A stretch of 17,223 nt of DNA, from positions 1 through 17,223 of the forward strand of contig JACKIB010000042.1 in assembly GCA_020638695.1 (NCBI GenBank). The letters run 5' to 3'. The first letter of the stretch is position 1. Every line of letters begins with the position of its first letter. The stretch comes from Planctomycetota bacterium (GTDB lineage Bacteria > Planctomycetota > UBA1135 > UBA2386). The translations under genes and the position numbers were made by a program. Of the stretch, positions 8,754 through 14,431 are shown one piece after another. The notes beneath the pieces were generated by a model, which saw only the letters and a program-made list of their open reading frames with translations, had not been told where the DNA came from and did not search any database.

Positions 8754-10013
8754 ATGAGGGTTTCCGGCAAGACCTGGGTGTGGACCGCAGTGGCGATCGG
8801 CGCGATCGCCGCGCTGGTCTGGGCATTCCTGGAGAGCCCACTGCTGGTCGATGTGGCCGAAGTGCGGCGCGGGCTGCTGCGGGTCACCGTCACCGACGAC
8901 GGCCGCACCCGGGTGCGCGAACGCTACACAGTGTGCGCCCCGGTGCACGGCCGGCTGGTACGCACCACGTTGGACCCCGGAGACCCGGTGCAGCGCGGCG
9001 AGACGGTGCTCGCGGTGTTCGCCCCGTCAGCGCCCCAACCGCTCGACCCACGCAGCCGCGAGCAAGCCGAGGCGCAACTCGGCCAGGCTCGTGCCAACCT
9101 ACGGCAGACCCGCGCGCTGCTCGAGCAGACGGAGGCCGATGTCAAGCTCACCACCAGCGAGTGCGAGCGGGTGCGCAAGTTGGTCGCCGAGAACATCGCC
9201 AGCACCGAGTTGCTCGACCGAGCGCAGCACGATCAAGCCCGGGCCGAAGCGGCTCGGCGCGGCGCGGAGTTCGCGGTCGCAGTCGCCGAGTTCGGCCAGC
9301 GGTTGGCGCAGGCCAACCTGGTCGAGCTACAGCAGCTGCCGACCGACGATACGCACCGCGAAGCCAACCGCAAGCCGAGCGGCGGCACGCTGGTGCTGCA
9401 CGCCCCGATCCAGGGCACGGTGCTGCGGGTGTTCGAGGAATCGGAACGCGACGTGGCACCCGGGACGCCGCTGTTGGAGATCGGTGACGTGTCGCGGATC
9501 GAGCTCGTTGCCGACTTCCTCAGTCAAGACGCGGTGAAGGTGCGCCCGAAGATGCGCGCATTCGTGCGCGGCTTCGGCGGCGAACACGGGCCCGATCGTC
9601 CCGCGACGCTCGAGGCGCGTGTGCGGCTGGTCGAGCCGAGTGGGTTCACCAAGGTCTCGGCGCTCGGGGTGGAGGAACAGCGGGTCAACGTGATCGCGGA
9701 TCCGGTGGGTGACGACCCGCAGTGGCGGCAGCTCGGCGACGGGTTCCGGATCGAGCTGAGTGTCGAGCTGTGGTCGGCCGAAGACGTGCTGCAGGTGCCG
9801 ACCGGGGCACTGTTCAAGGCCGGCGGTGCGTGGGCGGTCTACGCCGTGTCGGACGGTCGCGCACAACGGCGACAGGTGAAGATCGGCCGGCGCAGTGGAC
9901 TCGAAGCCGAGGTGCTGGAGGGACTCGAGCCCGGCACGCCGGTGGTGCTGTACCCCAGCGAGTTGGTGCAGGACGGCGGACGCGTGGCACCGCGGCGGGC
10001 CGCCGTGCGATAG
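8754..10013 (+). CDS. HlyD/MacA-type periplasmic membrane fusion (adaptor) protein
   Basis: This 419-residue adaptor is anchored in the inner membrane by one helix at about residues 8-26 and bridges an exporter to the outer envelope. Domains in order: first lipoyl half at 56-90 (CAPVHGRLVRTTLDPGDPV then RGETVLAVFAP); a long alpha-hairpin coiled coil at about 98-195, rich in Gln, Glu, Arg and Ala; second lipoyl half at 210-245 (LVLHAPIQGTVLRV then VAPGTPLLEIGD); a beta-barrel at about 246-345; and a membrane-proximal domain to the end (VPTGALFKAGGAWAVYAV then GLEPGTPVVLYPSELV). This matches the HlyD/RND-type adaptor family in length and order. The ATG at 8754 is preferred because it sits directly before the membrane segment; 8733 and 8667 are in-frame alternatives. 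With the ATPase at 1334 and the permease at 4060 it completes a MacAB/DevBCA-like exporter. No outer-membrane TolC-type gene is in the window. Confidence 0.9.
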   Translation: MRVSGKTWVWTAVAIGAIAALVWAFLESPLLVDVAEVRRGLLRVTVTDDGRTRVRERYTVCAPVHGRLVRTTLDPGDPVQRGETVLAVFAPSAPQPLDPRSREQAEAQLGQARANLRQTRALLEQTEADVKLTTSECERVRKLVAENIASTELLDRAQHDQARAEAARRGAEFAVAVAEFGQRLAQANLVELQQLPTDDTHREANRKPSGGTLVLHAPIQGTVLRVFEESERDVAPGTPLLEIGDVSRIELVADFLSQDAVKVRPKMRAFVRGFGGEHGPDRPATLEARVRLVEPSGFTKVSALGVEEQRVNVIADPVGDDPQWRQLGDGFRIELSVELWSAEDVLQVPTGALFKAGGAWAVYAVSDGRAQRRQVKIGRRSGLEAEVLEGLEPGTPVVLYPSELVQDGGRVAPRRAAVR

Positions 10014-10050
10014 GCGACTCGACTCGGCGGACGCAGCCGATCCGATCCTC

Positions 10051-10079
10051 GACCCGGCCGACGTGGCCGCATCCGGGTC
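10051..10079. terminator. Hairpin between convergent fusion-protein and sigma-factor genes
   Basis: GACCCGG (10051-10057) and CCGGGTC (10073-10079) form a perfect 7-bp inverted repeat with a 15-base loop that contains a competing CGGCC/GGCCG stem. It lies 38 bases after the fusion-protein stop, in the 168-base gap between two convergent genes. There is no U-tract on either strand. Confidence 0.35.
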
Positions 10080-10127
10080 TGCGCCTATCGCGGCGGGAGC
10101 CGCACCCAAGTGAGGGCGGCGCTGCGG

Positions 10128-10149
10128 GCGGCCATGAGGCCTCGGCCGC
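10128..10149. terminator. Second hairpin, near the end of the sigma-factor gene
   Basis: GCGGCC (10128-10133) and GGCCGC (10144-10149) pair around a 10-base loop holding the palindrome GAGGCCTC. It lies 33 bases beyond the minus-strand stop at 10182 and could end the sigma-factor transcript. No U-tract is present. Confidence 0.3.
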
Positions 10150-10181
10150 TTCGCATGCAAACACGACTCGCGGCCTGCAGC

Positions 10182-10793
10182 TCAGGCGACCAGCGCCGCC
10201 CACAGCCCGTCCAGGCGCTGTGCCAACCGGCGCCGGGCCCTGAAGTAGCGCAGCCGCGCGTTCGCCGTGCTGCACCCCAGTAGCACGCCGATAGTCACGT
10301 AGTCGAGACCCTGCAGTTCACGCAAGTCCAGGATCTGACGCTCCACCGCACGCAGCGCCGCGCGTTCGTGCCCGATCCACGACCGAAGTTCCGCGCACCA
10401 CAGGACGTCGCCGGGGTCGGCTTCGCGACTCGGCAGCAGCGGGTCGATCGACAACGAGACGCGCCGGCCGTGATCGCGCTTGAAGCGTCGCTCATCGCGA
10501 TGCACGTCGCGGACGCGGCGAACCGCGATGCCGTGCAGCAACCCGGACAACGCGCCAGGTTCCGGCGCCCGGCCGAGACCGCCGCGACGCAGGTAGCGCC
10601 ACGCACGGATGAACACCTCCTGGTGCACGTCGTCGGTATCGACCGCGCCGTAGTGCACGGCTCCCAGCTCGCGCTCGATGACGCGCCGCACACGACCGGT
10701 GTGCACGGCGTACAAGCGCGCGAAGTCGTCGGTGCCGGGTTGCACCGCGCCGAGGTCGAGCAGTCGGTTCTCCGGTGAGGGTTCGGGGTACAT
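10182..10793 (-). CDS. ECF-type RNA polymerase sigma factor
   Basis: This 203-residue cytosolic sigma factor has the two-domain ECF layout. Region 2 spans about residues 22-75: DDFARLYAVHTGRVRRVI, then the 2.2 core DVHQEVFIRAWRYL. Region 4 spans about 148-198: LRAVERQILDLRELQG, then the helix-turn-helix YVTIGVLLGCSTANARLRYF and the basic tail RARRRLAQRL. The linker of about 70 residues is rich in charged residues. The ATG at 10793 is chosen; an in-frame ATG at 10823 would add ten residues. A much longer open frame extends upstream across the opposite gene, but it is a high-GC shadow. The gene is divergent from the FG-GAP gene and convergent with the exporter group. I see no anti-sigma factor beside it, so its control is unclear. 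The family is certain; the regulon is unknown. Confidence 0.9.
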   Translation of the reverse strand: MYPEPSPENRLLDLGAVQPGTDDFARLYAVHTGRVRRVIERELGAVHYGAVDTDDVHQEVFIRAWRYLRRGGLGRAPEPGALSGLLHGIAVRRVRDVHRDERRFKRDHGRRVSLSIDPLLPSREADPGDVLWCAELRSWIGHERAALRAVERQILDLRELQGLDYVTIGVLLGCSTANARLRYFRARRRLAQRLDGLWAALVA

Positions 10794-10794
10794 A

Positions 10795-10862
10795 TTCGAG
10801 GGGCGGGCGAAACGGCGGGTCATCCGTGGCGCCCTGGAGGTGCTTTCTCCAACTCCCTCGAA
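10795..10862. promoter_or_regulatory. Divergent intergenic region with a shared CCCTCGAA octamer
   Basis: In the 108-base gap between the sigma-factor and FG-GAP starts, TTCGAGGG (10795-10802) and CCCTCGAA (10855-10862) form a perfect 8-bp inverted repeat. Read in the direction of each gene, both have CCCTCGAA upstream: directly next to the sigma ATG and 39 bases before the FG-GAP ATG. A small hairpin, TGGAG/CTCCA, lies at 10835-10851. Shared control is possible but unproven. Confidence 0.3.
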
Positions 10863-10901
10863 CGGCAAGCGACACCGCGGCCGGAGGCGAAACCCAGATC
10901 C

Positions 10902-12575
10902 ATGAACACGATGACCCTCGTGGGGCGCGTCGCGCCCCTGTTCTTCCTCGCCGGCACGGCGATGGCCCAGACCACGCTGTTCTACAGCGACACCACCGCG
11001 GCCAGGGGTTTCGGAGCCTCGGCGGCGATCCTCAGCGACATCGATGGCAACGGCCTGCGCGACTTCGTGGTCGGTGCGCCCGGTGACGGCAACACCGCTT
11101 CGCCCTCGGGCGAGGTCTACGTGATCTCCGCGGAGAGCACGACCTCGCCGCCGGCGCGCATCGCGCCGCGCATCACCGCGTTCCAGGTCGGCCTGCCGAG
11201 TTCCGGAGTGCAGCTCGGACTCGCGCTGGCCAACGTCGGCGACGTCAACAACGACGGCCGGGACGACTTCGCGGTGTCCGCGCCGCGAATCACCAATGCG
11301 CCGGGGCTGCGCGGCGAGGTCTACATCATCTCGATCCGGCAGACCGGTAGCACCAACTTCACCTTCGTCGAGCGCACCATCACCGGTCCCGACACCTTCG
11401 GCACCAGCATGGTGATGGTCGACACGCCGGTCGGGCGTCGCCTGGCGATCGGCGTGCCCGGGGTGAACGAAGTCCGGCTGTACGACCCAGCCACCGGCGG
11501 GCTGTACCGGACGCTCAACAGCGGTGGTCGGTTGGGCTTCCTCGGCTTCAGCCTGGCGGCCGGACCGAGCAACAACCCGCCCGGTGGCAACCCGACGATG
11601 TCGATCCTCGCCGCCGGCGCGCCGAACTACAACAACGGCACGTCGTTCGGGGAGGGCTACGTGGCGATCTACAACCTCGCCAACACCTTCAGCAACGCGC
11701 CCACGTCGTTCCTCTACCGCGGCGTGGCGTTCGAGCAGCTCGGCACCGCCGTGGCGTCGGTCGGCTTCCTGCCGGCACCGCTGGGTGTCAACTCGCCGCT
11801 GAGCGACTTCGCCGTGCTCGGGCGCGGGTCGACCTCCAGCATCGTGGCGGTGTTCCACACCCTCAACAGCCCGATCGTCGGCACCACGCCGACCTTCGGC
11901 ACCGTACCCCTGCCCGGATCGGCGGTGGTGACCGACGGCAAGATGGCGGCGTACGGCGATCTCGACAGCGACGGGCTCGGCGAGTTCGCCGTGGCGGTAG
12001 CGGGCACCTGCCGGGTGTTCTCGACCGCGAACAACACGCTGACGCAGATCCACACCGAGGGCGCGAGCACCAACCCCGGCTTGGCCAGCGGTCCTGACAT
12101 CAAGCGGATGAACGCGGTCGACGTGATGCTCGGCACCCCCGCGTTCACGCCGCAGACCGGCGGCACGATCAAGGCGCTGCGCATGGCCGCGAGCACGCTC
12201 CTGCCCAATCCGACCAGCAGCCTGATCCCGTCGTTGCGCGCCCTCAACCGACCGATTCTGGTGCCGTTCGTCTCCGCGTCGTACGACTTCCGGATTACCG
12301 GTCCGTCCAACCACGCGGTGCTCTTGCTCGGCAGCCTCGCACCGGTGACCCCGACGCTGTTCCAGCTGCCGAACACGTTCGCCTACGTCAATCCGGCGAA
12401 CGCCGCGACCCTGGGGATCTCCCTGAGCATGCCGGCCAACTTCTCGGTGTCGCTACCGTCGAACCCGACCTTCCCGTTCCTGTTCGACGCGATCGTCTAC
12501 CAGGCGGTCAGCATCGACTCGAGCAACACGCTGCGGGCCAGCAACGGAGTGCTCGGCCGACTCTGCACCAACTGA
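10902..12575 (+). CDS. Secreted FG-GAP (integrin-alpha-like) beta-propeller protein
   Basis: This 557-residue exported protein has a signal peptide at 1-22 (VAPLFFLAGTAMA, cut before QTT). FG-GAP blades follow, each with a G-x-A-x-x-x-x-D-hydrophobic-x-x-D-G start and a D-F-x-V-x-x-P end: GFGASAAILSDIDGNG (36-51), LGLALANVGDVNNDGRDDF (105-123), a degenerate blade at 166-187, LGFSLAAG (214-221), LGTAVASVGF (280-289) and AAYGDLDSDGLGEFAV (349-364). Three blades keep a calcium-binding Asp-rich loop (DIDGNGLRD, DVNNDGRDD, DLDSDGLGE). Residues about 445-557 form a separate beta-rich tail with ASNGVLGRL near the end, resembling a diverged form of the module on the DNRLRE and protease proteins. GGAGG at 10883-10887 is 14 bases before the ATG, rather far. 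The role is probably surface binding or adhesion (inferred). The gene is divergent from the ECF sigma factor. Confidence 0.85.
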   Translation: MNTMTLVGRVAPLFFLAGTAMAQTTLFYSDTTAARGFGASAAILSDIDGNGLRDFVVGAPGDGNTASPSGEVYVISAESTTSPPARIAPRITAFQVGLPSSGVQLGLALANVGDVNNDGRDDFAVSAPRITNAPGLRGEVYIISIRQTGSTNFTFVERTITGPDTFGTSMVMVDTPVGRRLAIGVPGVNEVRLYDPATGGLYRTLNSGGRLGFLGFSLAAGPSNNPPGGNPTMSILAAGAPNYNNGTSFGEGYVAIYNLANTFSNAPTSFLYRGVAFEQLGTAVASVGFLPAPLGVNSPLSDFAVLGRGSTSSIVAVFHTLNSPIVGTTPTFGTVPLPGSAVVTDGKMAAYGDLDSDGLGEFAVAVAGTCRVFSTANNTLTQIHTEGASTNPGLASGPDIKRMNAVDVMLGTPAFTPQTGGTIKALRMAASTLLPNPTSSLIPSLRALNRPILVPFVSASYDFRITGPSNHAVLLLGSLAPVTPTLFQLPNTFAYVNPANAATLGISLSMPANFSVSLPSNPTFPFLFDAIVYQAVSIDSSNTLRASNGVLGRLCTN

Positions 12576-12578
12576 CCG

Positions 12579-12607
12579 GGTCGCTTGGGCGACCACGCGA
12601 GTCGCGT
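12579..12607 (+). terminator. Two tandem hairpins after the FG-GAP gene
   Basis: GGTCGC (12579-12584) and GCGACC (12589-12594) pair around a TTGG tetraloop, starting 3 bases after the stop. Directly behind, ACGCG (12595-12599) and CGCGT (12603-12607) pair around AGT. The first is a plausible terminator without a U-tract. The second could equally be an operator for the next gene. Confidence 0.45.
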
Positions 12608-12623
12608 CGCTACGGCCCTGTGG

Positions 12624-12629
12624 TAGCCT
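12624..12629 (+). promoter_or_regulatory. Possible -10 element (TAGCCT) close to the VLRF1-like start
   Basis: TAGCCT ends 12 bases before the ATG at 12642, which would give a nearly leaderless mRNA. This fits the absence of any Shine-Dalgarno sequence there. No -35 hexamer is evident. Confidence 0.3.
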
Positions 12630-12641
12630 CCCGGCACCGCC

Positions 12642-13271
12642 ATGGACGACGACACGTTCGCCTGGGACCGCACCTGGCAGGTCGTCGCCGCACAGCACGG
12701 CGACGACCCGCTGCGGTTCACGGGGGAACACCGCCTGGAGGGGCGGAGCATCCGCGTAGAGCTGCCCCTGGTGGTGCCGCCGGCCGCACCCGACGAGTCG
12801 GTCGACACCTGGTTGGCTCGGCTTCCACATCGGCTCGGCCTGCACTGGGTGATCCTGCTGCAGGCCGGCGCCGCGTCGCTCGGCGCGTTCGACGACGGCG
12901 AGGTGCTGCACACCAAGAGCGAGAAGAAGTACGTCGTCCGCGGCACCGGCCGCGCCCAGCCGACCCACCTGAAGACCCGCGGCAAGTCGCGCTACGGCTC
13001 GCGCCTGCGGCTGCAGAATGCCAAGCGCCTGCTGTCCGAGGTCAACCAGCGGCTGACCGACTGGCTGGCCGAACTCGGCGCCCCGGAGCGCGTGTTCTGC
13101 TCCTGCCCGGTGCGTCTGTGGGCCGACCTGCGCGCCGCGGATCCACCGCTGCCGCTGGCCGAGTCGCTCCCGCGCACCAAGATCCCGCTCGACCTACCGG
13201 TGCCGACCACCGAGGTGCTGCTGCGCACCTACCGGCGGTTGTGCCATGGTCGCGTGGTCCCGCTCAGTTGA
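12642..13271 (+). CDS. VLRF1-like (Vms1/ANKZF1-type) release factor / peptidyl-tRNA hydrolase candidate
   Basis: This 209-residue cytosolic protein has no signal peptide or membrane segment. I read it as a stand-alone VLRF1 domain, the eRF1-like fold of eukaryotic Vms1/ANKZF1 that releases stalled nascent chains from tRNA on split ribosomes. The order of family landmarks is kept: a hydrophobic strand (68-82), HTKSEKKYVVRGTGRAQ (90-106), a basic loop (109-117), YGSRLRLQNAKRLLSEV (118-134), a helix ending WLAEL (141-145), strand VFCSCP (151-156), and IPLDLPVPTTEVLLRTYRRL (181-200). From memory, human ANKZF1 reads HKTFHRYTVRAKRGTAQ and RRPTFQELQRVLHKL at the same places. Gln106 would match the catalytic glutamine. 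The C-terminal zinc-finger and ankyrin parts of ANKZF1 are absent. No other rescue gene is adjacent. The last 8 bases overlap the convergent gene. This is recognised by pattern only. Confidence 0.7.
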   Translation: MDDDTFAWDRTWQVVAAQHGDDPLRFTGEHRLEGRSIRVELPLVVPPAAPDESVDTWLARLPHRLGLHWVILLQAGAASLGAFDDGEVLHTKSEKKYVVRGTGRAQPTHLKTRGKSRYGSRLRLQNAKRLLSEVNQRLTDWLAELGAPERVFCSCPVRLWADLRAADPPLPLAESLPRTKIPLDLPVPTTEVLLRTYRRLCHGRVVPLS

Positions 13272-14334
13272 TCGTGATCACCTGGCTCGGCGCCGACACG
13301 CTGATCCACGGGGTGAAGTTCGGCTGCTTGAAGGTGACGAACGCGCCGTAGAGCTGCAGCCCCGAGTTCTTGAGGATCGGCGAGTTGGGGATCGCCATGC
13401 CGCCGAACGAGCGTCCGCCGGTGCCGATGGTCCCGGTGCGGCCGATCAACGTCACCGCGCACGGTCCGAGGAAGCAATCGAATACCGGGTCGGGGTCGAG
13501 CGGGAACAACCCCCACGGGCTCTGCCAACCCGACTTGATCCCCCCCGACAGGGTCGCGAAGTAGCCGTTGCCGTCCTCGCCTGGGGCGTAGAAGACGAAC
13601 GACAGCACGCCGCCCGGCGTCGGGTTGCCGCTCCAGGTCATGCTGACCTCCGGCTCGACGCAGCAGCGGATGATCCAGTCGCCGTTGAAGTAGACCGGAC
13701 ACAGTGGGATCGTGATCGGCCCCTGCGTGACGCGGTACACCGCCGGGTCTACGGCGCCGAACTGGCCCGGTGCGTCGAGGATGTTGCGGCCGGGAGTGCA
13801 AGTGTTGGCCGCGTCACAGCAGAAGTTCGCGTCGTAGCCGGCGCTGCAGCTGCCCGCCGCGGTGGTGAACAGCATGCGGAAGCCGATCACCGGCCGACCC
13901 GAGGGCACGCGCACCGGCGTCGGCAGCGTGTACGTGTTGATGCCGTGGCTCTGGATCTGCAGGTTCGAAGAGTTCTTGGTGAGCTGGAACAGCAGCGTGC
14001 CGAGCTGCGCCTGACCGTTCGGCTGGAAGGTCACGCCGTCGTAGATCTCGATGTCGGCCAGCGCGGTGATCCCGTTGGTGCCGATGCGGTGGCCGAACAT
14101 GACCGAAACCGCCTTCACCTTGCACGATGCACCGGCGTTGAACACGCCCATGGCCGCCTCGCCGACGCACAAACCGCGCACCAGGCCCACCGCGTAGCTG
14201 CCCGAAGGGACCGCCGGGAGGATGTCGTTCTTCAACAGCACTTCGGTGCTGCCGCAGACTTGGGCGAGCGCCGGAACGGCGGTCAGGACGAGGGAACAGA
14301 CGAGACGAGTGGACGCCGACCAGAGCTGGGACAT
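13264..14334 (-). CDS. Cysteine-rich secreted protein, function unknown
   Basis: I do not recognise this 356-residue exported protein as a named family. Residues 1-25 are a signal peptide (LVCSLVLTAVPALA, cut before QVCG). GGAGG at 14343-14339 lies 4 bases before the ATG at 14334 and settles the start against the GTG at 14352. The mature part carries 12 cysteines, many in pairs or close groups (FCCDAANTC, RCCVEP, DCFLGPC), so disulfides are likely. Residues about 27-170 look like a beta sandwich with no catalytic motif. From about 230 to the end, short strands rich in Gly, Pro and aromatic residues (MTWSGNPTPGGVLSF, then GLQLYGAFVTFKQ) resemble the C-terminal modules of other secreted proteins here. 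It lies downstream of the lipoprotein gene, 97 bases away, and overlaps the VLRF1-like gene tail to tail. Confidence 0.75.
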   Translation of the reverse strand: MSQLWSASTRLVCSLVLTAVPALAQVCGSTEVLLKNDILPAVPSGSYAVGLVRGLCVGEAAMGVFNAGASCKVKAVSVMFGHRIGTNGITALADIEIYDGVTFQPNGQAQLGTLLFQLTKNSSNLQIQSHGINTYTLPTPVRVPSGRPVIGFRMLFTTAAGSCSAGYDANFCCDAANTCTPGRNILDAPGQFGAVDPAVYRVTQGPITIPLCPVYFNGDWIIRCCVEPEVSMTWSGNPTPGGVLSFVFYAPGEDGNGYFATLSGGIKSGWQSPWGLFPLDPDPVFDCFLGPCAVTLIGRTGTIGTGGRSFGGMAIPNSPILKNSGLQLYGAFVTFKQPNFTPWISVSAPSQVITIN

Positions 14335-14344
14335 GGAACCTCCG

Positions 14345-14360
14345 CGGGGCACGAACCCCG
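14345..14360 (-). promoter_or_regulatory. Small hairpin just upstream of a ribosome binding site
   Basis: On the minus strand CGGGG (14360-14356), a 6-base loop and CCCCG (14349-14345) form a stem that ends one base before the GGAGG of the cysteine-rich secreted protein gene. It could affect translation initiation. A 5-bp GC stem may also be chance. Confidence 0.25.
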
Positions 14361-14431
14361 ACAGTGTCCCACGGCGGGTCGCGGTGCGTCCACCCCGGAG
14401 TGGTCGCGGTCCCCATCGAGAAGTCCCGCGG

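Noticed and set aside
10182..12314. 710-residue open frame on the minus strand containing the sigma factor
   Set aside because: The first ~500 residues are low-complexity Arg/Gly/Ala/Val translation opposite the well-supported FG-GAP gene. Only the C-terminal 203 residues look like protein.
14335..14352. GTG start at 14352 for the secreted cysteine-rich protein
   Set aside because: The GGAGG lies between this GTG and the ATG at 14334, so only the ATG is correctly spaced.
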